From: Pleurocapsaceae cyanobacterium CSU_1_1
GTDB taxonomy: Bacteria > Cyanobacteriota > Cyanobacteriia > Cyanobacteriales > Xenococcaceae
Reading direction: 5' to 3'
Assembly: GCA_012034765.1 (NCBI GenBank)
Contig: JAAUOU010000004.1
Location: 1 to 64,000, forward strand
Length of the DNA: 64,000 nt
Under the pieces are notes generated by a model that worked only from the letters and a program-made list of their open reading frames with translations, had not been told where the DNA came from and searched no databases. This document shows positions 1-10,544 of this stretch, piece by piece. The translations under genes and the position numbers were made by a program. Every line of letters starts with the position of its first letter. Position 1 is the stretch's first letter.

Positions 1-522
1 TGCTTTAATAGGGTCATTTTCTGTCAATGCAAAGGCATCGATCCCGTCTTCTGCGTTTTTCGTCGCGGCTTTTACCTCTTCAAACGGCAAGGACTTCCCA
101 ATTACCATTGGATAAGTCTGCATCCAAGTTCCGCCGCTAATATACTCAAAAATTTAATCGTCAAAAACCCTTCCGTCAGGATTCGTTGCGATAAACGACA
201 AGTAGTCGTTGTTATAACCGAAGCGAGAATTCCCTATCTTATCTCCCCAGGCAGCGATTAGATCGTAAGTAAAGCTTTCTGGCAAGCTCAAATCGTCTAC
301 AACTTCATAAGTGCTGTAGACGGATTTTTGTTCGGCTGCTGCCATGTCATCAAGAGCGAGTGGCATAGGGACTCGAACGGGTTTAAAACTAATTTTATTG
401 ACAGAATCCGAATTGGGAGGGCTAAAAGGCATAGAGAATGTTTCTTGCCCGCACGCTTTCAGGGCGATCGCCCCAGCACTTGCTCCTAGAAAATATAAAA
501 ATTCTCGACGTTTAAGAGTCAT
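1..522 (-). pseudogene. PhoX-type alkaline phosphatase (DUF839), N-terminal part with an in-frame stop
   Basis: The gene starts at 522 with a twin-arginine signal (KRREFLYFLGASAGAIAL followed by AC), as expected for a Tat-exported periplasmic or cell-surface phosphatase that frees phosphate from organic esters. About 120 residues are read before a TAA at 154-156. The same frame continues past it with IFEYISGGTWMQTYPM and on to the window edge, which matches the next part of the family, so this is one gene with a nonsense codon and no frame change. The rest lies outside the window. The assignment rests on the signal and the overall sequence pattern (inference from family memory). The stop may be a true inactivating mutation or a base error. 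Its downstream neighbour, a porin, is also damaged. Confidence 0.6.
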
Positions 523-753
523 TAGTGATTAGTCCTGAACTGGTATAAGAAGAGTGGGGCAGTAGGGGTGCAAGGCTTGCGCCCTAGAAAGAATGATAAA
601 TCAACCAATTCTAATTCCCAACTTGCGATCGCGACACAGTATAAAGGACGTAGATTATGAGTAAGTTAACTTGTTAGAAGTGGGAAATTCCCTAAATTTT
701 TATAAAAAAAAGTTCGCGATCGCCTCCCAAAACAAAATCGCGAACTTTATGAA

Positions 754-1776
754 TTAAAACTTGAAGGTAGTACGAATAACGCCTACCCAGATATCGCCAT
801 TGTTGTTATTTCCTTCGGGGTCAAGAATGACATAACCGCCAGGGGTAATGATAATGTTGTCAGTAACAGGAAACTTGTAAGCGGCTTCAATGATGTAGGA
901 AGCATTGGCATCGCGATCGCCGCCTTCAACATAAGCAGCACGAGGCATTAAACCGCCGCCAAACGATAAAACGGCTCCTTCTTTGCCCAAATCGACAACA
1001 GAAAGATTGGCATTCCACGTCCAGAGATCGGCTTTATTATCTTCTAACGGGCCATCTTGGGCATGAGCTAAAATATAGCCTCCCCAAGCAGCAAGATTAA
1101 TTTGGTCGATAACTTGCCAACTGCCTTGTACGCCAAAGCGATCGGCTGTTGTCGAAACGTCGCCAAAAGGTCTTTTCGCTAATTGACTGCCCGTACTGCC
1201 GAATAGATCCACTAAACCCTCTGGCTGGTAACTGTGGATGTAGGTTAACGCCAGCTTCATTTCCTCAAGCGGACTGACACCGACTTGCACGCCCGCACTG
1301 TAGGAACCATTAAAAATCCCTCTGCCTTCTTCTGGGTCGCTAGCCGAACTTACATCGGATAGATACAAGGCTGTTACATCAAGAAAATCGCCAAAGGCAT
1401 ATTTGATGCCGACCCCTGCCCCTTGAGGCCCGCGATAAACCGTGGGATTATAACGGCTAAAACGCGATAAAGCGCCCGTTCCACTATCGGATAAGTAGGG
1501 GTTGACCGGATCGAAAACGTCGTCTAAATCCATGCCAGAAGTGCCGACCCAAGCAGTAATGCTCTCGCCAACAGGAAATCGATAGTAAAGGTCGTCAACG
1601 ACAACATTATTATCGTCAAAGGCAGAACCAGCATCGAACGCCAAGCGAGCCATATCCGTTCCCGTCGCGTTCGATAGTCGAGGTACGGTACTGGCTTGTA
1701 GGCGAGTCCGCAGGCGATCTTCGCCAGTAAAGCTAGTATCTAAGTTTAAACGAACGCGATCGCTAAAGGTAGTTTG
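754..1776 (-). pseudogene. Cyanobacterial outer-membrane porin (OprB/iron-uptake porin type), 5'-truncated
   Basis: An open frame of about 330 codons encodes the beta-barrel half of a cyanobacterial porin. It shows alternating aromatic and glycine-rich strands, the pattern DRVRLNLDTSFTGEDRL near its start, and a terminal phenylalanine (RTTFKF) typical of outer-membrane barrels. Family members are usually well over 500 residues and begin with a signal peptide, an SLH domain and a coiled coil. All of that is missing here. In-frame stops (TAA at 1777-1779 and others just beyond) close the frame upstream, and the first ATG at 1653 lies well inside the barrel. It is probably a remnant left by a deletion that joined it to the DUF2164 region. 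The function is uncertain because it has no export signal. Confidence 0.7.
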
Positions 1777-1871
1777 TTAAAATCAGAGGAAAAGTGCTGT
1801 TGCGGGGGTATTTGAGGTTGTAGCTACGATTTCTTAATTAAATCGACAAATAATAAACCTGTTTAAAAGAC

Positions 1872-2120
1872 ATGACTATAAAATTATCTAAAGTAACAAA
1901 ACAGCAGTTAATTAAATCCATCAAAAGATACTTTAAAGAAGAACTCGATGAAGAAATAGGCGACCTCAAAGCTTTACTATTTCTCGACTTTTGTTTACAA
2001 GAAATTTTCCCTAGTGTTTATAATCAAGCAATTATCGACGCACGCTCTTTTATGGAAGATAAATTGAGTGACCTCGAAGATACTTGTTACGAATCAGAGT
2101 TTGATTATTGGAAAGAGTAA
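1872..2120 (+). CDS. DUF2164 family protein
   Basis: This 82-residue acidic protein matches the DUF2164 pattern over its full length: the N-terminal KLSKVTKQQLIKSIKRYF, the central EELDEEIGDLKA, and the C-terminal aromatic run FDYWKE. Its molecular function is not established. The family consists of small, soluble, standalone proteins. It starts at an ATG in an AT-rich leader with no strong ribosome binding site. It stands alone between the truncated porin and an orphan transposon-type gene, and it is one of the few intact genes in the first 3 kb. Confidence 0.8.
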   Translation: MTIKLSKVTKQQLIKSIKRYFKEELDEEIGDLKALLFLDFCLQEIFPSVYNQAIIDARSFMEDKLSDLEDTCYESEFDYWKE

Positions 2121-2354
2121 AGCTAACTATCAAAATTGGCTGCTAGTTTTATTTTTAAGTTGTTAATTTAAATAAATAAACAGTCAAATGTCAACTGCCT
2201 TTCAGGGCGCAAATCAAAATAAACACGCACCATAGTTTTGAGTGATTTATAGATTTACAATTACAACAAAGCCTTGTCATATAAAGATTTTAGCCAAGAG
2301 TAACAAACAAAATCTAACTTCCTATAACTGTAATTATCGGTTATATATCTAAAA

Positions 2355-2386
2355 ACGTCTACAACGTCTACAACGTCTACAACGTC
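2355..2386. repeat. Tandem 9-bp repeat (ACGTCTACA, three copies plus a partial one)
   Basis: Three exact copies of ACGTCTACA followed by ACGTC end six bases before the ATG of the DUF6262 gene, so the repeat occupies its leader and ribosome binding region. It may be a slippage product or a binding-site array; the sequence cannot tell which. Confidence 0.85.
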
Positions 2387-2391
2387 AGTAA

Positions 2392-2877
2392 ATGATTAAT
2401 AAACAGCTATCAGGGCTAACCAAAGCAAGTATCAAAAAAAGCGAAGAAGCTTTACTAAAAACAGAAACGGCGATCGCCACGTTAACTAATAGACAACAAA
2501 AGATAACCATTCGTTCTGTAGCTAAAGAAGCAAAAGTTTCCGTTAGCTATATCTATAAACATCCTGAATTAGCTTATAGAATTCAACGTTTAAGAGAACA
2601 GCAAAAATACAATTTAATAGTTAATCATCAGTCAACAAAAAAGGCGAATCGAGAAGCTAAAATAAGACAAAAAGAAAAAGCAAAAATAAGGGAGGAAGAC
2701 GACTTAAAAGTTATTATAGAACAGGTCAAAAAAGAAAATAATCTAGAAAATCTTCAAGCAGAGAATCTTCAGCTAGCTATGGAAAACCTCAGACTGAAAC
2801 AAGAGCTTAAATATGCTTTAGCAAGTTTGCAGGAAGCCAGAGCATTCATCTTAGAACAAAGACAACTTGATCCATAG
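2392..2877 (+). CDS. DUF6262-like transposon-associated protein (TnpC-like), orphan
   Basis: This is a 161-residue, lysine- and glutamate-rich protein. Residues about 35-70 read ITIRSVAKEAKVSVSYIYKH, a helix-turn-helix-like segment, and residues about 80-155 form a long charged coiled coil. This resembles DUF6262 / TnpC proteins that accompany tyrosine-recombinase transposases of the Tn554 type, where TnpC assists transposition (family knowledge). No tnpA or tnpB recombinase gene is visible on either side, so the gene looks like a leftover of a lost element or a domesticated copy. It is preceded directly by a 9-bp tandem repeat. A transcriptional regulator is the main alternative. Confidence 0.5.
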   Translation: MINKQLSGLTKASIKKSEEALLKTETAIATLTNRQQKITIRSVAKEAKVSVSYIYKHPELAYRIQRLREQQKYNLIVNHQSTKKANREAKIRQKEKAKIREEDDLKVIIEQVKKENNLENLQAENLQLAMENLRLKQELKYALASLQEARAFILEQRQLDP

Positions 2878-3137
2878 TCTAATTTATTTCAACTTAGTGA
2901 CAAAAGAAAATAATAAGTTTCTCTTAAGTTACAAATAAATAACTAATTAAATACAAGTATATGTTTGCATTTCCTGGCGATCGGTAGAACACAAATATAC
3001 CTAAACCACATTAGAGATCATATTTCAAACATGATGTTGTCTATTGCAAGGTGAGAGTAATAAAAAAAGTTTTTTTTATTGATTAGATTTATTTTGCATT
3101 TGGAGATTATGCTTCAGTTTCTGCGCTAAAGCATAAT

Positions 3138-4985
3138 TTAACTTTTCGATGCTTCAGGATATTGAGGCTCTATTTGCAGTACCTGACTATAAGTTTTGAC
3201 CGCCTTGTCCCAGTTTTCCAGCTTTTCCCATTGAAGCGCCAATAAATAATATGATTCGGGATTTTGTGGATTTTGCTGAATTCCTCGTTCTAAAAATGCG
3301 ATCGCCTGATCGTGTTTTCCTTGCCTACTTAAAAGATTGCTTAAACGATGATATGAAGGAGAAAATGTAGGATCGAGAGTTATTACCTGATCATAAAAAC
3401 CAGTTGCCTGTTGTTCTTGATTCTGCTCAACTAAGGCATCTGCCAGACAGAAGCGATCTATTGCCGTGCCAATATTGGGCTGTAAAGCCAAAGCTAGCTG
3501 CATCTCCTTAACAAATTCTTGCTGCTTGCCAGCTTTAAGTAAGGTTCTGGCTAAATTTAGGTGTGCATTGGGATACTTACGGTTTAACTTGATCGCTTGA
3601 TGATAGCAGGCGATCGCTTCAGAGAACTTATTCTTCTTAGCGTAAAGATTGCCAAGATCTGTATAAATCTTAGGAGAACTAGGCTGCAATTTTGCTTGCT
3701 GATGATAACGTTGAATTGCTTTATCTAACTGGCTGAAAACATCTTTTGTTTGAGGCTGCTGTGAAAACGAAGGCATTTGAGATAACTCTGACTGATTGTG
3801 AGTTAATTTAGACGCAGCCAAAGCAGGGCGTGACATACTTAAGTTGACAGCTTGCCGATAGTATTTTGCTGCCAGTTGCCACTGGTTATTTTGCTCCAAC
3901 TGCCTTGCTGCCTGACAATACGACGCTACAGCCTCTTCAATGTTGTTGTGGTTGACTGCTGCTAATTCTAGATTTGGGGCGTTTCTAGTTGAGCTGTCAG
4001 ATAACTCCAATTCTGAAGCCTGGTAAAGACTAAACTCTGCTTTCTCAGTTTCACCAACTTCTTCCCAAATTGCTGCTAGTTTGCGATAGGTTTTGGCACT
4101 GGGCTTGATAATAATCGCTTTTTGATAATGATTGATTGCCTGCTGCCATTTTAATTGTTGAGCATAAATATCGGCAATACCCGCGTATACATCCGCTAAG
4201 TTAGGTTTAACCTCTACTGCTCTAGCATAGCAAGCCATAGCTTCTCCAGTTTGACCCATTCTTTGGAGAGCATTACCCCAAATTTTATATGCTTCCGCCA
4301 TCTTAGGCATGATTTGCGTGGCTTGTTTACAGGCTAGTGCTGACTGTTCCCATTCTTGCTTTTCAAGATGATCTAGTGCTTTTTGGAAGTAAACCTGTGC
4401 CGTTTCCCAATCTATTTGTTTTGCCTGCTCAGGATTAATTGCCTTAATGCGAGGTGAAAAATGTGGAGTAGGGTCAACTAATGCTTCAAGGTTTGGCAAG
4501 CTTGGGGATGCCGATCTCACTCTGGCGATCGCCGAATTATTAGTCAAAGGCTGAAAAGAAAAGGCAGCTTCCTTTAGGCTAGCAATAGAAATCGGCGGTT
4601 TTTTGACAGGAGCAACATGAGAACCTAATAATTGATTTTTACTATTTCCTGTTAAGGCTTTAAGATTAATTGCTTGACGATAGTAATTAGCTGCTTGTTC
4701 AATTTGGCCATGTTTTTTTAAACTGATAGCTAATTTTTGGTAAGCGATCGCAAGGTCTATCTGGTGCTTCATCTGCCCCGCCAAACGCTGCTTAATTTCT
4801 GGCAGGTGAGGATGTTGTTCGATTGCTAAATCATAAATTGCTACAGCTTCGCTTATTTTTCCTTGTTCCCAGAAAGTATCCGCTTGAGCAATTTGCGCCT
4901 CCCATTTGGAAACATCAGACTTAACGATAGCTGTCTGCGTTGGCTTGGCTTCGCTGGAAAAAAGATTTAGAAATAGCTTTAACAT
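3138..4985 (-). CDS. Tetratricopeptide repeat protein
   Basis: A 615-residue protein made almost entirely of TPR units with the usual W-x2-L/I-G-x2-Y-x8-A-x3-Y-x2-A spacing, in at least three blocks (about residues 30-115, 195-330 and 430-610), separated by low-complexity Q/S/P-rich linkers. There is no enzymatic domain and no clear signal peptide, so it is most likely a cytoplasmic scaffold. It is clearly a paralogue of the N-terminal half of the large TPR-glycosyltransferase at 39680: both contain the MAxAYKIWGN(A/C)LQ unit followed by a closely similar series of repeats. The intergenic region between it and serS shows no other gene. What it binds cannot be seen from the sequence. Confidence 0.8.
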   Translation of the reverse strand: MLKLFLNLFSSEAKPTQTAIVKSDVSKWEAQIAQADTFWEQGKISEAVAIYDLAIEQHPHLPEIKQRLAGQMKHQIDLAIAYQKLAISLKKHGQIEQAANYYRQAINLKALTGNSKNQLLGSHVAPVKKPPISIASLKEAAFSFQPLTNNSAIARVRSASPSLPNLEALVDPTPHFSPRIKAINPEQAKQIDWETAQVYFQKALDHLEKQEWEQSALACKQATQIMPKMAEAYKIWGNALQRMGQTGEAMACYARAVEVKPNLADVYAGIADIYAQQLKWQQAINHYQKAIIIKPSAKTYRKLAAIWEEVGETEKAEFSLYQASELELSDSSTRNAPNLELAAVNHNNIEEAVASYCQAARQLEQNNQWQLAAKYYRQAVNLSMSRPALAASKLTHNQSELSQMPSFSQQPQTKDVFSQLDKAIQRYHQQAKLQPSSPKIYTDLGNLYAKKNKFSEAIACYHQAIKLNRKYPNAHLNLARTLLKAGKQQEFVKEMQLALALQPNIGTAIDRFCLADALVEQNQEQQATGFYDQVITLDPTFSPSYHRLSNLLSRQGKHDQAIAFLERGIQQNPQNPESYYLLALQWEKLENWDKAVKTYSQVLQIEPQYPEASKS

Positions 4986-5167
4986 TAGCTAGTTAAAAAA
5001 TATATAAATAATTTTACTTAAGTTAATTAACTGAGATTGAAAATTTACAATTCAAACAAGCTAGTATTTACCCCAAGCATTTCCTAAATTTTAAAGGCAA
5101 TGTCCGTAATTTTATCTAATCTTCATTTTTAAAGGAAATTTTCTTCATAGAGAATTATTAACGTGAA

Positions 5168-6487
<1,320 letters not shown>

Positions 6488-6604
6488 TTAGGATATCTTG
6501 TTTCGGTTTTTTTGGCTGGTCAATAGGAATTGCTGCCTACCCAATCAAGAAATATCAATGTTTAATGATAGATGGTAAATATTTTCACCCCATAGACTCA
6601 GATT

Positions 6605-7207
6605 ATGTCCGCAGGGTCATTCAAACAAGATGGTTTAAACTGGCGCATCGATTTAATTAAGCAAAGGTTTGGTGAATGGATGGAATATCAGACCTCTCAG
6701 TTAAAGCCTGATTGGGACTTAAAATCTTGGCAATCGACGCTGCTATGGCAAATAATTAAATTTTGTCTGTGGTCAATAATCGCCATCTTGCTGGTTTGGA
6801 TGACTTGGCAACTGTGGTTATTATCGCGTGTCTACTGGAAGCGCTGGCAAAGACCAAGCGATCGCCATTCAGTAATTATCCCGACTAATACAACTCAACT
6901 ATCCGCAGCCGATTGGGTAGAGCGATCGCAATCCGCTAGAGTAGACGGCAACTATCGTCAGGCAATTTTTTGTCTCTATCAGGCGATGTTGAAGCTATTG
7001 GACGAACGGAGAATAGTTCCTACTCAGTTAAGTCTCACGGATGAAGAATATCGGCGATCGCTCTTAAAAATTCCCGTTTCTCCTTTAAACTCCTACGAAT
7101 TATTATTATCGATTCACCAAAGATTATGTTTTAGTCAAGCTGAAGCAGATCGAGCTTTGTTTGAAGAGTGCGAACAGGCTTATCAAAAGATTAAAAATCA
7201 GTCATAA
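6605..7207 (+). CDS. DUF4129 domain-containing membrane protein
   Basis: A 200-residue protein with one transmembrane helix at about residues 50-72 (IIKFCLWSIIAILLVWMTWQL) and a cytoplasmic C-terminal DUF4129 domain of four helices containing YRQAIFCLYQAMLKLLDE and a late LFEECEQAYQKI. DUF4129 proteins commonly sit next to DUF4350 and MoxR-type AAA genes and have no firmly established biochemical role. Here it lies 31 bp upstream of the DUF4350 gene on the same strand, consistent with an operon. The expected MoxR partner does not follow; the Dnd locus does. Confidence 0.75.
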   Translation: MSAGSFKQDGLNWRIDLIKQRFGEWMEYQTSQLKPDWDLKSWQSTLLWQIIKFCLWSIIAILLVWMTWQLWLLSRVYWKRWQRPSDRHSVIIPTNTTQLSAADWVERSQSARVDGNYRQAIFCLYQAMLKLLDERRIVPTQLSLTDEEYRRSLLKIPVSPLNSYELLLSIHQRLCFSQAEADRALFEECEQAYQKIKNQS

Positions 7208-7238
7208 AACGCTAAAATATTTTAAAATTTACTAAATA

Positions 7239-8356
7239 ATGCCAAATTTTCGTCAACGCAAATGGTTATGGATGGGAATTGCGATCGCGGTAATTATTAT
7301 TCTAACTCTGGTTGCTGCACCTAATAGTGGTGGTCGTAAAAATGACAGTGGCTCAACTTATGGCAGGAATCCTGATGGTTATGGCGCTTGGTATAAATAT
7401 ATGACCAAGCAAGAAATCCCCATTAAGCGTTGGCGCAAACCTTTTTCTCAGTTAATTGAAGATGATGTTCAAGATGCTACCTATCTAAAAATTTTGAGCA
7501 AGAGCGATTATTTATTAGGTTTTATAGACGTATCTTCAACAGAATTAGACTGGATCAGTCAGGGAAATACTCTAGTCATTATTGGCAAGTATGAAGCTGC
7601 TACGGCTGCACGCTTTCATAGCTCAATTCCCTATCGCCAAGAAACTTTATCTAATAATCAAATTAAAATAGCAACTACTCGTCGTTTTCGACAGGGAAAG
7701 CAAGAGCAAAGCATTCTCCAGGATCGTTATGGTGCGGTAGTTTGGCAAGAAAAAATTGGCAAGGGAAAAATCATTTACTGTACGACTCCTTTTTAGCTGC
7801 CAACGCTTATCAAGACAATCTCGACAACTATCAATTTTTGGCAGATTTAGTTAATGATCATCAAGCTATCTGGGTAGATGAATATATTCATGGCTACAAA
7901 GATAAAGAAAACATTGCCGAAGAACAACAGTCAGATATCCTCAGTTATTTAGCCAAAACTCCTTGGTTTCTCCTCCTGATTCAAACAGTCTTAATTGCCA
8001 TAATTGCTGCTGTTACTGCTTTTCGTCGCTTTGGACTGCCAATTAAGCCCAAAACTGCGATCGCTGATAATAGTACCGCCTATATTAATGCTCTAGCAGG
8101 AGTCTTAGAGAAAGCCAATAGTACGGATTTTGTGGTAGAAGCGATCGCTAAAGATGAACAGCGTAAGCTACAACAATCCCTAGGGTTGGGTAAGTCTTTG
8201 GTAGATGAGCAAACTTTACTTGCAGCCTATAAACAGCAACGAGGAGAGATAGATTTAAGTCGGTTATTACAAGTAAGTAATGCTGGTAAGAAAATTAGTG
8301 ATGCTCAATTGATTACCTGGATTCAAAAGTGGCAGAAATTGAATCAAAGTAGTTGA
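7239..8356 (+). CDS. DUF4350 domain-containing membrane protein (split by a frameshift)
   Basis: Two overlapping frames make one protein of about 372 residues. The first part has an N-terminal membrane anchor (WMGIAIAVIIILTLVAAP), then the DUF4350 core with NPDGYGAWYKYM and a beta-rich region ending IYCTTPF at TAG 7794-7796. The remaining third, from LAANAYQDNLDNYQFLADLV, continues in the -1 frame and holds a second membrane segment (FLLLIQTVLIAIIAAVTAF) and a helical tail. The break is at a T5 run, 7790-7794; one added T restores the frame exactly. It forms a pair with DUF4129. The split is either a base-calling error or, less likely, recoding. Confidence 0.75.
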
Positions 8357-8448
8357 GCGATGCTTTTTTTTCTTACGTAAAACTACGACTTTTTTGCTGT
8401 AAAGTCCAAAAGTATTTAAAATTATAAAGTTGATATTAATAATAAAAT

Positions 8449-9435
8449 ATGGTTGAAGAACAATCTGAATCTAAAACATCACAAAAGCACAGGTTCACAT
8501 TTAATTTAATTCGTCAAGGAAAATACAGATTTTATTCATTAACTCTAGATAGCGATTTACTAGCAAAAATTTGTTTTGTCACAACAAGAGAAGAAGATCC
8601 AAAAACAGGATTTCAAAGAGTGCTAGATAAAAAAAGAGCGCAGGAGATTGCGGATTACATTGATAGTGGATTAGGCACAATTCCTAATTCTATTATTCTA
8701 TCTGCACAACCAGAAGCTAGTTTGCAACTAATTAAGAATGGTAAGATAATTGAATTTGTTGAAAAATCTAGTTCTTTTTTAATATTAGATGGTCAACATA
8801 GAGTATATGGCTTTTCTTTGGCTAAAAGTAAGCTTCGTGTTCCAGTAGTTATATATAATAATTTAACAAAAAAAGAAGAGTCTAGATTATTCATTGATAT
8901 CAATACAAAGCAAAGACCTGTTTCTAACGAACTATTATTAGACATTAAAAGACTTGCAGAATATCATACAGATTCAGAACACTTGATTATGCAAATATTT
9001 GATTTTTTTAATGAACGAACAGATAGTCCATTATTAGGCTTGATGAGTCCTGCTACAAAATCAACTACTAAGTTGACTAGAGTAACTTTTAATGCTGCAT
9101 TGAAACCTCTATTTAGTATTTTTAAAGAAAAAGAAATTGAAGAAATATATGAAATAATAAGAGACTATATTCATGCATTTATAGCTTGTCTCGCTAAAAT
9201 AGATGTAGAACAAACCATTACTAAACCAATTGTATTTAGAGCTGCAATGCAGTTGTTCAAAAGTGTTGTCACAAGAGTTAGAGACAGATATGGCTCTGAT
9301 TACACTGTAGATAATTTCTTAGATGTGCTAAATCCTACATTTGTAAAGGCAAAACCATCTTGGTTTACTCATGCCAGGGCTATTAATAATTTATATGAAA
9401 AGCTAGAAAAAGAGCTTAATGATTTCACATTGTAG
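8449..9435 (+). CDS. dndB: DndB-like DGQHR-domain protein
   Basis: A 328-residue protein with the defining motif FLILDGQHRVYGFSLA (about residues 110-125), followed by INTKQRPVSNELLLDIK, as in DGQHR/DndB proteins. In phosphorothioation systems DndB acts as a transcriptional repressor of the dnd operon and tunes modification (family knowledge). It is first in an array with an unknown gene, dndC and dndD, all on the plus strand. The whole gene is AT-rich and I found no GCGATCGC octamer in it, unlike the flanking chromosome, which suggests recent acquisition. A broader DGQHR protein unconnected with modification is possible, but the dndC/dndD context argues strongly for DndB. Confidence 0.8.
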   Translation: MVEEQSESKTSQKHRFTFNLIRQGKYRFYSLTLDSDLLAKICFVTTREEDPKTGFQRVLDKKRAQEIADYIDSGLGTIPNSIILSAQPEASLQLIKNGKIIEFVEKSSSFLILDGQHRVYGFSLAKSKLRVPVVIYNNLTKKEESRLFIDINTKQRPVSNELLLDIKRLAEYHTDSEHLIMQIFDFFNERTDSPLLGLMSPATKSTTKLTRVTFNAALKPLFSIFKEKEIEEIYEIIRDYIHAFIACLAKIDVEQTITKPIVFRAAMQLFKSVVTRVRDRYGSDYTVDNFLDVLNPTFVKAKPSWFTHARAINNLYEKLEKELNDFTL

Positions 9436-9464
9436 CAATATATTATTTTTTTACTGATTCGTCT

Positions 9465-10439
9465 ATGTCTATTGCAGTAAGTGAGATTAGACCTTTTTGG
9501 ATGCCTGAGCTAAATGAAGTTGCTGGTAATCAGAAGTTTGGTTTATCTGAGTGGATTTCAAAAGGCGAGTATTATTATATATCTTCGCCTATATTCCAAG
9601 ACCAATTTACACTAGATTTATCTGGTAAAAGTTTTCAACAAAATATGTTGTTTGCTTTTGCATTTGATTGCAATCGTATGGCATCGGCAGCATTTGAGAC
9701 CATGTATTCTATTGAAAAAAGTACAAAATTACCTAATTCTGTAGCCTGGCTGATTATAAAGTCATACTATGCTGCTTATTATGCAGGTCACGCAATTATC
9801 AGAATGCTTGGAATAAGCTGCTCTCAATTGAATCAAAAATCAGCAAGTAAACTTTGTGAAATTTCTCAGTTAAACCAAAACAATAATGTGCTAAATATAC
9901 CTTCTAGTTACTATAGCTGTATCTATGATGGAAATACTTACGAACTATCTTTTAAGAATATTAAATCTAAAGGTGGTGTTCATGAAAGCTTCTGGAAAAT
10001 TTTTTATGAGCGCATTCAAAACTTAAGTAAATCAATACTGACTAAACCTATAGTCGTTCAACGAAGCCAAGATGTTTTTAAAAAGTTAGACGAGTTATGT
10101 AAAATTCTATGCTATCGAGGATTTAATGGTGGTAATTGGCTTTCGTCAGTACGTAATCAAGTAAATTATCGACACGAATTAAATGCTTGGTTTCCACATA
10201 GAAAATGGAGTCAACAAAGCGTGCAAGATATGTTTAGGGACTCTTCAATGTGGCTTGATGATCCTATGAATATTAGCTTACTTATTCAACCTGGTAAACC
10301 AATAGACCTGTTTATTCATGCTTGTAATTTTATAGTAGCTTTGTGCAGGGTTTTAATTCTAGATATGTCTAACAGATGTTCAAAAGGAAAATCTTATTTA
10401 AAAGACGGTTCACTAAAACTATTAAATCAATGCACTTAG
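9465..10439 (+). CDS. Unrecognised protein within the dnd locus, HEPN-like features
   Basis: I do not recognise this 324-residue protein as a named family. Two features recall HEPN-fold proteins: a helix YYAAYYAGHAIIRML at residues 101-115, like the 'YYAAxHAAxALL' helix of many HEPN domains, and R230-x6-H237 (VRNQVNYRHELNAWF), which fits the RX4-6H signature of HEPN ribonucleases. The first 90 and last 60 residues have no obvious motif. It begins 29 bp after dndB and ends about 105 bp before dndC, on the same strand, so it is probably co-transcribed. It has no HIP1 octamers. It could be an accessory toxin or RNase coupled to phosphorothioation, or a DNA-binding adaptor. The HEPN assignment is inference from motifs only. 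Confidence 0.6.
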   Translation: MSIAVSEIRPFWMPELNEVAGNQKFGLSEWISKGEYYYISSPIFQDQFTLDLSGKSFQQNMLFAFAFDCNRMASAAFETMYSIEKSTKLPNSVAWLIIKSYYAAYYAGHAIIRMLGISCSQLNQKSASKLCEISQLNQNNNVLNIPSSYYSCIYDGNTYELSFKNIKSKGGVHESFWKIFYERIQNLSKSILTKPIVVQRSQDVFKKLDELCKILCYRGFNGGNWLSSVRNQVNYRHELNAWFPHRKWSQQSVQDMFRDSSMWLDDPMNISLLIQPGKPIDLFIHACNFIVALCRVLILDMSNRCSKGKSYLKDGSLKLLNQCT

Positions 10440-10544
10440 ATTTATTAATTATTTAAAGATGAGTCAGTTAAATCGACCATTTTCTTGCTACCGTTAAGTT
10501 TAGTGGTTCAACAATTTTAGATAGTAATACCTATTCTATACAGC

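Noticed and set aside
2355-2386. ACGTCTACA repeat as an attachment site or iteron origin
   Set aside because: Only three and a half copies, no replication or integrase gene beside it.
7785-7800. T5 run in the DUF4350 gene as a programmed -1 frameshift
   Set aside because: The phase CCT TTT TAG does not give a proper slippery heptamer, and the same kind of break occurs in many unrelated genes here, so an error is more likely.
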